DNA of 64,000 bases, taken from Microbacterium sp. BK668 (GTDB lineage: Bacteria; Actinomycetota; Actinomycetes; Actinomycetales; Microbacteriaceae). Positions within the stretch are counted from its first letter, which is position 1, and the number at the start of each line of letters is the position of its first letter. The notes beneath the pieces are model-generated. The model searched no databases. It was not told the DNA's origin and saw only the letters and a program-made list of their open reading frames with translations. The DNA lies in assembly GCF_004362195.1 (NCBI RefSeq), contig NZ_SNWG01000001.1:558001-622000 (forward strand), in the 5' to 3' direction. Positions 25,647 to 34,146 of the stretch are shown here, one piece after another. A program made the translations under genes and the position numbers.

Positions 25647-27679
25647 TGCGCACACTCGCCCGCGTTCCTGCGACCCTGACGCTCGTCGTCCTGCTGCTGG
25701 TCGCCGGTGTCGTCTGGCAGGGCCTGTGGCAGCCGTTCGAGGACAGCGCCACCTTCGACGTCGTCGCCTACGGCCTGCCGGCGCTGAGCGAGGGCCGCTG
25801 GTGGACGCCGGTCACCGGCACCTTCTTCGTCGATCAGCCGTGGGTCTACATCTTCACCATCGCGAGCTTCGCGGGGATGGCCTACCTCGAGGTCCGCCGC
25901 GGCAGCCGCGTCGCCCTCGCCTACTTCGCGATAGGACAGCTCTTCGCGGTGCTCGCGTCGGCGCTCTTCCTGCTCGTCTTCTCCATGACGCCGTGGCCGT
26001 GGGCCCAGGAGCAGGCCTTGGCCCTTGATGTCGGGGCCTCCGGCGGCACGATGGCCTGCATCGCGGCGGCGGTCGGCCTCTTCGTGCAGCCGTGGCGGGT
26101 GCGGGCATGGCTCGTGCTGCTCGGGTTCGTCGTCGTCGCCCTGCTCTTCTGGGGGACGCTCGCCGATCTCGAACACGCCTTCGCCGTTGCGCTCGTGCTG
26201 TTCGCGGACCGGTCGCTGCGCATTCAGCGCACGACGATCCGGGAGCAGCGGCTCATCGCGTTCGTGGTGTCGCTCACGCTGGGCGCCATCGCCGTGCTCA
26301 CCGTCCTCACGCCGACCGACGGAGTCTTCGGACACACCGCCCCCGTCGACGGGCCCTGGCTCGACGCCGCGCTCGATGCGGCCGTGGCGCTCGTCTTCGC
26401 GAACGGCCTGCGCCGGGGCAGGCGGTGGGCGTGGGGCTGGACCGTCGGCTACGCCATCCTCAACGTCGTCGTCGCGGTGCTGCTGGTCGTCCTCCTCCTC
26501 TGGGGAGGGGGCGACGTGCAGAGCACGACGGGCGACTTCAGCGTCACGATCGCGACCTCGTTCCTGTGGCTGCTGTTCCTCATCTACCTGCTGTGGGTGC
26601 GGCGCGCGTTCCGCGCGAAGCGCAAGGCGGGCCTCGGCGAGCCCCCGATGCCCACCGTCGACGACGTCAAGGAGCAGCTCCGGCAGCACGGCGGAGGCAC
26701 GCTGTCATGGATGACGACATGGGAGGGCAACGATTACGCGCGCACGAGCGGGGGGATCGTCGCCTACCAGCGCCGGTCCGGCGTCGCGATCGTGCTCGCG
26801 GACCCGCTCGGCCCCGAGGCATCCCGTCCCGGATCCGTCGCCGAGTTCATCGATGCGGCGGAGCGCGCCGGCCTCATACCCTGCTTCTTCAGCGCGGGTG
26901 CGGCGACCAGGGCGGCCGTGCCGTCCGGATGGCGAAGCCTCGTCGTCGCCGACGACACCATCGTTGACCTTCCAGGTCTGCAGTTCACAGGCAAGCGGTG
27001 GAACTCTGTGCGCAGCTCCCTCAACCGGGCAGGCCGTGAGGAGATGACCTTCCGGATGACGCGGCTCGCCGACGAGCCGTGGGGGATCCAGCAGCAGCTC
27101 CGCGCGATCTCGGAGATGTGGGTGGGCGACAAGGGCCTCCCCGAGATGGGGTTCACCCTCGGGACGCTCGAGGAGGCGAAGGACCCCGAGGTCCGGATCG
27201 CGCTCGCGATCTCCCCGAGGGGCGACGTCGACGGCTTCCTCTCCTGGCTGCCGGTCTACGGCGGCGGGGGACGCGTCCGGGGATACACGCTCGATCTCAT
27301 GCGCCGGCGCGAGGGCGGCTTCGCACCCGTCATGGAGTACCTGATCGGCGCCTCGGCGCGGCACTTCTCCGACGAGGGAGCAGAGATCCTGTCTCTGTCG
27401 GGTGCCCCGCTGACGCACGAGTATCCCGCGGATGCCGGACCCATCGCCGAACTGACCGACAAGCTCGCCGAGATCCTCGAACCGGTCTACGGCTTCCGGT
27501 CGCTGCACCGCTTCAAGGAGAAGTTCCACCCGCGATACGAGACGATGTACCTGCTGTTCCGCGACGAGGCCGACCTCACGCGCATCGCGGCGGGGCTCAC
27601 GCGGGCATTCCTGCCCGATGCCACCATCCGCCAGTTCGCGAGCGCGGGCCTGGAGCTCATGCGCGGCGACAGGGACTGA
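25646..27679 (+). CDS. DUF2156/MprF-type aminoacyl-phosphatidylglycerol synthase with rhomboid-like membrane domain
   Basis: 677 residues. The N-terminal half is membrane embedded: several helices, with VGASGGTMACIAAAV placing a GxSG serine at 132 and DLEHAFAVALVL placing a His at 177, the arrangement of rhomboid-fold proteins. A second set of helices runs to about 325. The C-terminal domain (about 345-677) is the LPG-synthase fold found in MprF (GGIVAYQRRSGVAIVLADPLG near 368, GGRVRGYTLDLMRRR near 537, RFKEKFHPRYETMYL near 621). MprF transfers Lys or Ala from tRNA to phosphatidylglycerol, lowering surface charge. Whether this one is active is untested. Coupled to the upstream coiled-coil gene by TGATG. 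Confidence 0.8.
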   Translation: MRTLARVPATLTLVVLLLVAGVVWQGLWQPFEDSATFDVVAYGLPALSEGRWWTPVTGTFFVDQPWVYIFTIASFAGMAYLEVRRGSRVALAYFAIGQLFAVLASALFLLVFSMTPWPWAQEQALALDVGASGGTMACIAAAVGLFVQPWRVRAWLVLLGFVVVALLFWGTLADLEHAFAVALVLFADRSLRIQRTTIREQRLIAFVVSLTLGAIAVLTVLTPTDGVFGHTAPVDGPWLDAALDAAVALVFANGLRRGRRWAWGWTVGYAILNVVVAVLLVVLLLWGGGDVQSTTGDFSVTIATSFLWLLFLIYLLWVRRAFRAKRKAGLGEPPMPTVDDVKEQLRQHGGGTLSWMTTWEGNDYARTSGGIVAYQRRSGVAIVLADPLGPEASRPGSVAEFIDAAERAGLIPCFFSAGAATRAAVPSGWRSLVVADDTIVDLPGLQFTGKRWNSVRSSLNRAGREEMTFRMTRLADEPWGIQQQLRAISEMWVGDKGLPEMGFTLGTLEEAKDPEVRIALAISPRGDVDGFLSWLPVYGGGGRVRGYTLDLMRRREGGFAPVMEYLIGASARHFSDEGAEILSLSGAPLTHEYPADAGPIAELTDKLAEILEPVYGFRSLHRFKEKFHPRYETMYLLFRDEADLTRIAAGLTRAFLPDATIRQFASAGLELMRGDRD

Positions 27680-27841
27680 CCGTTCGCGGCCCGACCGCCG
27701 CCTCACGCCTGTCTCTGTGACGCGACGGGCTGGCCCGCCGGCGACGTCGCCCGGGCAGCAGAGAGCCGCCGCATCCGCCACGACCGCACGCCGAGCGGCG
27801 GACGGGTTGAGAGGGCGGATGGGCGGCTGCGCGCCCGCGCG

Positions 27842-28051
27842 TCAGGCGAGGGGGCGGATGTTCTCGGCCTGGAGGCCCTTGGGCCCCTGCGCGATCTCGA
27901 ACTCCACGCGCTGGTTCTCCTCGAGGGAGCGGTAACCACCCGCCTGGATGGCGGTGTAGTGCGCGAAAACGTCCGCACCACCCTCATCCGGCGCGATGAA
28001 GCCGAAACCCTTCTCCGAGTTGAACCACTTGACGGTGCCCTGCGTTGCCAT
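27842..28051 (-). CDS. Cold shock protein (CspA family)
   Basis: 69 residues, the standard length. RNP1 [15 protein letters not shown] (about 7-21) and RNP2 DVFAHYTAI (about 26-34) are intact; it binds single-stranded RNA or DNA and melts secondary structure. The start at MATQGTVKW is chosen over an upstream in-frame ATG for family length. A TAGCGT -10 (28105-28100, minus) predicts an approximately 40-nt leader. Monocistronic; the 160-bp region downstream to 27680 holds no gene that I can support. Confidence 0.95.
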   Translation of the reverse strand: MATQGTVKWFNSEKGFGFIAPDEGGADVFAHYTAIQAGGYRSLEENQRVEFEIAQGPKGLQAENIRPLA

Positions 28052-28336
28052 GAAATGCCGTTCTTCGCTCATGTCGACAACGTGCATGCCGACAGCTCCA
28101 CGCTATCGAAGGCCGGCGACCCTTCACACCCTCGTTTCGGATGGTGACGGAAACGTTGCACGACCAGGAGCTCGGCCCCTCGACCATCGAACGCCCGGGC
28201 CGAGCAGAAGCTTCGAGGCCCGGGCGTCGACGGATCCCCCCGGATAGGCCACGCCGAAGCGTGACAGCCCACACTCTACCGATATATCGGTCCCGGGCGA
28301 AGGATTCCAGGCGGCGGGAATACACTGGGGACGCCC

Positions 28337-29008
28337 ATGACCACCGTCCCGCTCATGCCCGTGGACCCGCGCGGCACCGTGCTCGGCGACGAGGTGTACA
28401 ACGCCATCGGCGAGGCGATCCTGGACGGACGACTCGCCCCCGGCGAGCACCTCCGCGATCACGAGCTCGCGCGGTGGCTCGGCGTGTCACGCACTCCCGT
28501 GCGCGAGGCCCTCCAGCGTCTGGAGCGGACCGGTCTCGTCGAGGTCTCGCCCAATCGCTTCACGCGCGTGACCCAGCCCGACCACGGGCTGGTGGGCGAG
28601 ACGCACGAGTTCGTCGTGCTGCTCCTGGGAAACATCGTCCGGCTGGCGGTCGAGCGCTGCTCCGATGAGACCCTCCAGACGCTGCTGGATCAGGTCGACG
28701 CGGTCATCGCCGCCTCCCGCGCCGACGACCGCATGGGCATCATCGACGGCAGCGCCGCGCTCTTCTCCACGTTCACGCACGCCGCCGGCAATCGCGCTTT
28801 CGTGCGGGTGATGCGCGAGGCGGAGCTCGTCATCCGCCGCAACCTCTCGGGGTGGCATCCCTTCGTCGAATGCCCTGTCCAGCGGAGCGTCGGCTATGAG
28901 CAGTTCCGCATCGCCGTCGAGGCGCGGGATCCGGATGCCGCGGAGTACGCCTTGCGCGCGCAGCACGGCCTCGTCCAGCCCCTCCGGGAGGTCGGCGCCG
29001 ACGGCTAG
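28337..29008 (+). CDS. GntR-family regulator, FCD subfamily
   Basis: 223 residues. The winged HTH occupies about 16-75: LGDEVYNAIGEAILDGRLAP, then WLGVSRTPVREALQRLERTG. The rest is an all-helical FCD domain (about 90-220) with conserved Asp/His positions of the metal- or ligand-binding pocket. Members control carbon-acid and amino-acid catabolism. No catabolic gene is adjacent, so the target is not apparent. TACACT at 28321-28326 is a likely -10, 10 nt before the ATG. Confidence 0.88.
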   Translation: MTTVPLMPVDPRGTVLGDEVYNAIGEAILDGRLAPGEHLRDHELARWLGVSRTPVREALQRLERTGLVEVSPNRFTRVTQPDHGLVGETHEFVVLLLGNIVRLAVERCSDETLQTLLDQVDAVIAASRADDRMGIIDGSAALFSTFTHAAGNRAFVRVMREAELVIRRNLSGWHPFVECPVQRSVGYEQFRIAVEARDPDAAEYALRAQHGLVQPLREVGADG

Positions 29009-29017
29009 CGTGGGACC

Positions 29018-29509
29018 GTGAGTTCCATCGAGCTGCGTGCCCTCGACGACGACGACCTCGACGCGATCTTCGAGATGATGCGCGACCCCGAAGCCATCGA
29101 GATGGCGGCGTTCACGGCATCCGATCCCGACGATCGCGGCGCCTTCGACGACTGGATCGCCCGCCACCGCGCATCGGCGGACGTCGCGGACTTCGTCGTG
29201 ACCGAGCGCGGCGCCTTCGCCGGGACGGCGGCCCTTTTCAGCGTCGACGGCGACCGCGAGCTCACCTTCTGGATCACCCGGCACGCGTGGGGTCGGGGCG
29301 TCGCGAGCGAGACCGTGCGGCTCCTCGTCTCGCACGAGCCGATCCGCCCGCTGTTCGCTCGCGCCGCCGCGCACAACGGCGCCGCGCTCGCAGTGCTTCA
29401 GCGCAACGGCTTCACCGAGGTCTCGCGCAGCACCGCCTACGCCCCCGGCGTCGGTCGCGAGGTGGAGGAGGTCGTCCTGACCCTCGTCCCGACGCTGGAC
29501 GGCATCTGA
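29018..29509 (+). CDS. GNAT-family acetyltransferase
   Basis: 163 residues of the RimJ/RimL-like GNAT fold. AHNGAALAVLQRNGFTEVSR near 122-141 is the C-terminal acetyl-CoA motif, and WITRHAWGRGVASETVRLLV near 87-106 is the R/Q-x-x-G-x-G/A-like segment. Substrate unknown. The GTG start is preceded by TAGCGT (29006-29011) with exactly 6 nt, predicting leaderless translation. The 9-nt gap to the GntR gene suggests co-expression in addition to its own promoter. Confidence 0.8.
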   Translation: MSSIELRALDDDDLDAIFEMMRDPEAIEMAAFTASDPDDRGAFDDWIARHRASADVADFVVTERGAFAGTAALFSVDGDRELTFWITRHAWGRGVASETVRLLVSHEPIRPLFARAAAHNGAALAVLQRNGFTEVSRSTAYAPGVGREVEEVVLTLVPTLDGI

Positions 29510-29536
29510 CGGCCGCGTTCGGAGAAGACCCTCCCC

Positions 29537-29584
29537 ACGAACGAGAGAACGCGGCCCCTTTCGGGACCGCGTTCTCTCGTTCGT
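29537..29584. terminator. 18-bp hairpin terminator (outer copy)
   Basis: Perfect 18-bp stem (29537-29554 with 29567-29584) and 12-nt loop. It terminates the GNAT gene from the left and lies beyond a truncated tRNA-Leu tail (29585-29601) when read from the right. A related but imperfect hairpin lies at 29699-29734. Confidence 0.85.
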
Positions 29585-29601
29585 GCGCGAGGGGGGAGTT
29601 G
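29567..29601 (-). repeat. Direct repeat copy A: terminator arm plus truncated tRNA-Leu 3' end
   Basis: This 35-nt segment repeats at 29722-29755 with a single T inserted. It contains 17 nt of the acceptor and T-arm of the downstream tRNA-Leu plus the terminator arm, and stops inside the T-arm. The 120-bp spacer between the copies carries no ORF I can support. Confidence 0.85.
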
Positions 29602-29698
29602 TCCCTACCGCCACTCCACACGCCGCTTCGCGGCGCGCGGAGCCTCCGGCGGCAGGGGCCCGCCCCCGGAAGGCGTTCGCGGCAGCCCTCCCGCAGAA

Positions 29699-29734
29699 AC
29701 GAGAAACGCGGCCCGGGGGGGCCGCGTCTCTCGT
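29699..29734 (-). terminator. Terminator of tRNA-Leu (inner copy)
   Basis: 15-bp stem (29699-29713 with 29720-29734, one mismatch) just after the tRNA-Leu end. Its right arm is part of direct repeat copy B. Confidence 0.75.
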
Positions 29735-29755
29735 TCGTGCGCGAGGGGGGAGTTG
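29722..29755 (-). repeat. Direct repeat copy B, overlapping tRNA-Leu 3' end
   Basis: The functional copy of the repeat: the tRNA-Leu 3' end together with the arm of its terminator. Identical to copy A apart from one missing T. Such a duplicated tRNA 3' end is the form left by site-specific integration or by local duplication. Confidence 0.85.
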
Positions 29756-29821
29756 AACCCCCACGCCCTTTCGGGCACTGGCACCTGAAGCCAGCGCGTC
29801 TGCCTATTCCGCCACTCGCGC
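29738..29821 (-). tRNA. tRNA-Leu (anticodon CAG)
   Basis: 84-nt class II tRNA on the minus strand. Acceptor GCGCGAG pairs with CTCGCGC, discriminator A, anticodon stem CTGGC/GCCAG around loop TTCAGGT (anticodon CAG), a long variable arm, and T-loop TTCAACT. CCA is not encoded. It reads leucine codon CUG, the commonest leucine codon in such a GC-rich genome. Confidence 0.95.
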
Positions 29822-30133
29822 GAACCGCAGCGACAGAAGGCACCGCGGATCAACTTCCCGAGGATATCACGGCGTCCTCCCCCTCCCGAATCCACGCCTG
29901 GCGATCGCGGCGATAGGAGTCCGAGCGGAGGGAGGACGATCCGGCGTTGGATGAGCCTGCCGTCGCGCGATCTCCTACCCTCGCGCCGTGAGGCGGCGAC
30001 GCGAACGAGGGGATAAGTTCTCGGGCGGCGACGTCGACGGCCGCCGCGCGGCATCCACAGACGTCCCCGAACACGGGGATCTCAGGGTCGATGATTAGCA
30101 TGTACGCACCGGCCAGCCTGCCTGAGGAGTCGT
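29822..30133. other. 312-bp gap holding the fhaA-operon promoter and the tRNA-Leu promoter
   Basis: No gene is supported here. On the plus strand TAGCAT at 30096-30101 is a plausible -10 for fhaA, giving about 26 nt of leader with GAGGAG before the GTG at 30134. The tRNA-Leu promoter must lie within about 60 bp of 29821 on the minus strand, but I cannot identify its hexamers. Confidence 0.5.
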
Positions 30134-30880
30134 GTGGGACTACTTGACAGCTTCGAGAAGGGACTCGAGCGCGCTGTGAACAGCGCGTTCGCGAAGACCT
30201 TCCGCAGCGGCATCCAGCCTGTCGAGATCGCATCCGCGCTGCGGAGCGAGCTCGACAAGAAGGCTGCTGTCGTCAGCCGCGACCGCATCCTCGCACCCAA
30301 CACGTTCGAGGTGCGCCTCGCGCCTTCCGACGACGACCGAATGAAGACGATCGGCCCGGCGCTGGGCGACGAGCTCGACTCGCTCGTGAAGAAGCACGCG
30401 AAAGCGCAGGGGTACAGCTTCGCCGGGCCCGTCACGATCACCCTCGTGCGCGACGACCAGCTGTCGACCGGGACGCTGCGCGTCGAGTCGTCGTCGGCGG
30501 AGGGCCGCGTGTCGTGGCGCGGCGTCGTGGACGTCGAGGGGCGCAGGGTCGCGCTCACGAAGTCCCGCACCGTCATCGGCCGCGGAAGCGACGCCGACAT
30601 CACGATCTCCGACGCCGGCACCAGCCGCAAGCACGTCGAGATCCTCTGGGACGGCGAGCGCGCGATGGTCCGCGACCTCGGCTCGACGAACGGGACACTC
30701 CTCAACGGCGCCAAGGTCTCGGAGGCGGCACTGCCTCCCGACTCCACCGTCACCATCGGCCGCACCGATATCGTCTTCCGCGTCGTGGCACAGGCCGCGC
30801 CTCCCCGACCCCCCAAGCCGCCCCTGCCCGCCGACGTCACCCGCGCGTTCGACGTGCGCGAAGGAGGACCCCTGCCGTGA
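30134..30880 (+). CDS. fhaA: FHA-domain phosphopeptide-binding protein FhaA
   Basis: 248 residues. The N-terminal DUF3662 domain (about 1-110; GLLDSFEKGLERAVNSAFAK at the start) is linked to a C-terminal FHA domain (about 155-235) with the core residues GRGSDADI, SRKHVEI and STNGTLLNG. FhaA reads phosphothreonine made by PknA/PknB and in mycobacteria acts with peptidoglycan regulator MviN at septum and pole. GTG start with GAGGAG upstream. First gene of the cluster. Stop overlaps the fhaB GTG. Confidence 0.95.
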   Translation: MGLLDSFEKGLERAVNSAFAKTFRSGIQPVEIASALRSELDKKAAVVSRDRILAPNTFEVRLAPSDDDRMKTIGPALGDELDSLVKKHAKAQGYSFAGPVTITLVRDDQLSTGTLRVESSSAEGRVSWRGVVDVEGRRVALTKSRTVIGRGSDADITISDAGTSRKHVEILWDGERAMVRDLGSTNGTLLNGAKVSEAALPPDSTVTIGRTDIVFRVVAQAAPPRPPKPPLPADVTRAFDVREGGPLP

Positions 30881-31410
30881 GCGAGCTGACGCTCCTCCTC
30901 CTGCGCATCGGCTTCCTCGTGCTGCTGTGGGCGTTCGTGTTCGCCGTGGTCTACTCGCTGCGCGCCGACCTCTTCGGCGTGAAGGTCCGCCGGATGCCGG
31001 AGCCCCAGGCTGCAGCCGTGCCGGCGCCCGCACCCGCGGCGTCCGCGGCGGCTCCCACGGCCGCCGCGCCCTCCGTCAAGCCCAAGCCTTCGGTCAAGGG
31101 CGGCAAGGCGACGACCGGCACCGTGTCGCGCATCGTCATCACGAGCGGCCCCAAGGCAGGTCTCGAGCTGCCCCTCGGCACCGAGCCGCTCACGATCGGC
31201 CGCTCCAGCGAGTCGGGTCTGGTCGTCCGTGACGACTACACCTCGAGCCACCACGCGCGCCTGCTGCTGTGGGGCGACCAGTGGATGATCCAGGACCTCG
31301 ACTCGACCAACGGCACGTGGCACGACGGCGTCCGGGTGACCACGCCCGTCCCGATCGTCCTCGGAGCGCCCATCAAGGTGGGCGCGACGACGTTCGAGCT
31401 GCGGAAGTAG
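30877..31410 (+). CDS. fhaB: FHA-domain protein FhaB (FipA-type)
   Basis: 177 residues. An N-terminal helix (about 4-26) anchors the protein, followed by an Ala/Pro/Lys linker and an FHA domain (about 88-175: TIGRSSESGLVV, SSHHARLLL, DLDSTNGTWHDG). In mycobacteria the homologue scaffolds cell-division proteins. GTG at 30877 overlaps fhaA by 4 nt, with AAGGAGG about 9 nt upstream. Confidence 0.94.
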   Translation: MSELTLLLLRIGFLVLLWAFVFAVVYSLRADLFGVKVRRMPEPQAAAVPAPAPAASAAAPTAAAPSVKPKPSVKGGKATTGTVSRIVITSGPKAGLELPLGTEPLTIGRSSESGLVVRDDYTSSHHARLLLWGDQWMIQDLDSTNGTWHDGVRVTTPVPIVLGAPIKVGATTFELRK

Positions 31411-31428
31411 CGAGCGGTCCACCGGCAC

Positions 31429-32676
31429 ATGGTCTTCCAGGGCTCGAGCGCTGCGATCTCGCACACCGGCAAGGTGCGCTCCAACAATCAGGACTCCGGG
31501 TATGCCGGGTCGAACCTGTTCGCCGTCGCCGACGGCATGGGCGGCCATGCGGGCGGCGACGTCGCGTCGAGTCTCGCCATCGCGCGGCTCGAATCGCTCG
31601 ACCACCCGTACGAGTCGACCTCGCAGGCCGAGCGGGCCCTGCGGGATGCGATCTCGGATGCCGCGGCGGAGCTCATCGACACCGTGCGTCTGCGGCCCGA
31701 ACTGGCGGGCATGGGCACGACCGTGAGCGCGCTGGTGATGGTCGACCAGTACGCCGTCATCGCGCACATCGGGGACTCGCGCATCTACCTCTACCGCGAT
31801 GAGACGCTGACGCAGATCACGACCGACCACACCTTCGTGCAGCGCCTCGTCGACTCGGGCCGGATCACGCCGGAGGAGGCCCGGTACCACCCCCGGCGTT
31901 CCGTCCTCATGCGCGTCCTCGGCGACATGGATGCCGAGCCCGAGCTCGACACCTTCATCATGCCGACGCAGGCAGGCGACCGCTGGCTGCTGTGCTCCGA
32001 CGGGCTTTCGGGGGTCGTCGACGACCCCCACACGGCGAAGGCCCTGGGGATGGGGCTCCCGCCGGGCCGAACCGCCGACAACCTCCTCAAGCAGGCGCTC
32101 GACGGCGGAGCGCCGGACAACGTCACGATCGTCCTCGTCGACGTCGGCGGACAGCATCCGGTCTTCTCGGGCACCGCGACCATCGTGGGTTCGGCATCCA
32201 ACCCCATCGGGATCGAGGTCCCGGCAGCGCGATCCGGACGCGGCGGCGGGGGGTGGCTGCACCCCGCGCGCACGGCGGCGAACGAGCCGACGCACTACGA
32301 GCCGGCGCCGGAGTTCCTCGAGGAGCTCATCGAAGAGGACCGGCGGCGCGCCCGCCGGCGCCGGATCGGGTGGATCGTGGGTGTCGTGCTCGCTCTCGGC
32401 CTGCTCGCCGCCGGGCTCGTGCTCGCCTACCAGTGGACGCAGACCCGGTATTTCGTCGGCGCGGATGAGGACAGCGTCGTGATCTTCCAGGGCATCCAGC
32501 AGGACATCGGCCCCATCTCGCTCTCGACGCCCTACCAGGACACCGGCATCCCGCTCGACGACCTGTCGGAGTTCGCCCGCGCGACCATCGAGCAGACCAT
32601 CTCCGCCTCGTCGCTCTCCGACGCGCAGCGGATCGTCGCGAGCCTCACCGACTCGGCCGGAGGTGGCACGGGATGA
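31429..32676 (+). CDS. pstP: PP2C-type Ser/Thr protein phosphatase
   Basis: 415 residues. The catalytic domain (about 8-245) has SNNQDSGYAGSNLFAVADGM near 22-41, which carries the first metal-binding aspartates, then GMGTTVSALVM near 94, HIGDSRIYL near 111, DHTFVQRLVDSG near 132 and GGAPDNVTIVLVDV near 225. One helix (about 313-336) anchors it in the membrane and about 75 residues lie outside. PstP reverses phosphorylation of PknA/PknB and their targets. It ends overlapping rodA by 4 nt. Confidence 0.95.
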   Translation: MVFQGSSAAISHTGKVRSNNQDSGYAGSNLFAVADGMGGHAGGDVASSLAIARLESLDHPYESTSQAERALRDAISDAAAELIDTVRLRPELAGMGTTVSALVMVDQYAVIAHIGDSRIYLYRDETLTQITTDHTFVQRLVDSGRITPEEARYHPRRSVLMRVLGDMDAEPELDTFIMPTQAGDRWLLCSDGLSGVVDDPHTAKALGMGLPPGRTADNLLKQALDGGAPDNVTIVLVDVGGQHPVFSGTATIVGSASNPIGIEVPAARSGRGGGGWLHPARTAANEPTHYEPAPEFLEELIEEDRRRARRRRIGWIVGVVLALGLLAAGLVLAYQWTQTRYFVGADEDSVVIFQGIQQDIGPISLSTPYQDTGIPLDDLSEFARATIEQTISASSLSDAQRIVASLTDSAGGGTG

Positions 32677-34082
32677 CCGCCGAGAAGGCCTCCACCGGCG
32701 CCCCGACGGGCGTCGTCTCGACCGACACCGCCGTCGTCCGGGCGCTGCGGCGCATCCGCGTCCCGCAGACGCAGCGCAATCGCGAGCTCGTGCTGCTCGT
32801 CTTCGCCTTCGCGATCAACGCGTCGGCGGTGGCGCTCGTGCAGCTCGGCGCCACGGGCGCGATCGACGGGATGTTCCTCGTCTTCTGCGGAGGCCTGACG
32901 GCGCTCGTGCTGGCACTGCACATCGTGCTGCGGCTGCGGGCCCGGGATGCCGACCCCTTCGTCGTGCCGATCGCGACGCTCCTGACGGGCCTGGGTCTGG
33001 CGATGATCTACCGCATCGACATCGCCCGCAAGCTCGAGAGCTGGGATGCCTTCTCCACGCGCCAGCTCGCGTGGGCAGCCATCGCCCTGGTCGGTGCGAT
33101 CGCGGTCGTGCTTCTCCTCCGCAACTACCGCGTGCTCTTCCGCTACACCTACATCGCGGGATTCGTCGGCCTCCTCCTGCTCGTCCTCCCGATCATCCCG
33201 GGGCTCGGCGCCGACGCGAACGCGGACGTGTGGGTCGACCTCGGCTTCTTCACCTTCCAGCCGGGCGAGCTCGCCAAACTCGCCCTCGCGATCTTCTTCG
33301 CGGGCTACCTCGTGCGCACGCGCGAGTCGCTGACGTCGGTCGGCACGCGGTTCCTCGGCATCACCTGGCCGCGGGCCCGCGAGCTCGGGCCGCTCCTGGT
33401 GATCTGGATCATCTCGCTCGCGATCATCGTGCTGCAGCGCGACCTCGGAACCGGACTCCTGATCTTCGGCATGTTCGTCGCCATGCTCTACGTCGCGACA
33501 GGCAAGACGAGCTGGGTCGTGATCGGTGTGGCCCTCGCCGTCGCCGGGGCATTCCTGGCTTCGCGCGTGCTGCCGTACGTGCAGGGGCGCTTCACCAACT
33601 GGCTGGATGCCTTCAACCCCGAGGTCATCGATGCGAACGGCGGCAGCTATCAGCTGGTCCAGGGGATCTTCGGCCTCGCTCAGGGCGGCCTGGTCGGCAC
33701 GGGGCTCGGCCGCGGGCGGCCGTACATCACGCCGCTGTCGCAGAGCGACTACATCCTGCCGAGCCTCGGCGAGGAGCTCGGCCTCATCGGGGTCTTCGCG
33801 ATCCTCTGCCTCTACATGGTCTTCGCGAGCCGCGGCATCCGCATCGGCCTGGCAGGGCAGGACGACTTCGGCAAGCTCCTCGCGACGGGCCTGTCGTTCA
33901 CGATCGCGCTGCAGGTGTTCATCATGGTCGGCGGGGTCACGCGCATCATTCCGCTCACGGGCCTGACGACGCCGTTCCTCACAGCGGGCGGCTCGTCGCT
34001 CATCGCCAACTGGCTCATCGTCGCGCTCCTCCTGCGCATCTCCGACGCCGTGCGGAGCCGGCCGAGGGTGGTGATCGGATGA
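32673..34082 (+). CDS. rodA: SEDS-family peptidoglycan glycosyltransferase, RodA-type
   Basis: 469 residues, ten predicted transmembrane helices of the FtsW/RodA/SpoVE family. A long loop near 310-335 carries the SEDS signature (NGGSYQLVQGIFGLAQGGLV), with conserved GRGRPYITPLSQSDYILP near 345. It polymerises lipid II during elongation together with the class B PBP encoded next. RodA rather than FtsW is inferred from position between pstP and pbpA. Start ATG overlaps the pstP stop. Confidence 0.94.
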   Translation: MTAEKASTGAPTGVVSTDTAVVRALRRIRVPQTQRNRELVLLVFAFAINASAVALVQLGATGAIDGMFLVFCGGLTALVLALHIVLRLRARDADPFVVPIATLLTGLGLAMIYRIDIARKLESWDAFSTRQLAWAAIALVGAIAVVLLLRNYRVLFRYTYIAGFVGLLLLVLPIIPGLGADANADVWVDLGFFTFQPGELAKLALAIFFAGYLVRTRESLTSVGTRFLGITWPRARELGPLLVIWIISLAIIVLQRDLGTGLLIFGMFVAMLYVATGKTSWVVIGVALAVAGAFLASRVLPYVQGRFTNWLDAFNPEVIDANGGSYQLVQGIFGLAQGGLVGTGLGRGRPYITPLSQSDYILPSLGEELGLIGVFAILCLYMVFASRGIRIGLAGQDDFGKLLATGLSFTIALQVFIMVGGVTRIIPLTGLTTPFLTAGGSSLIANWLIVALLLRISDAVRSRPRVVIG

Positions 34083-34146
34083 CGGATGAACGCCCGGTCA
34101 CTCGGGGTGCGCGCCGGCGCACCCGTCGCCCGAAGGGGGCGACTCC

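Noticed and set aside
28088..28336. A gene in the cspA-GntR spacer
   Set aside because: Only shadow-like frames; the region carries the cspA and GntR promoters.
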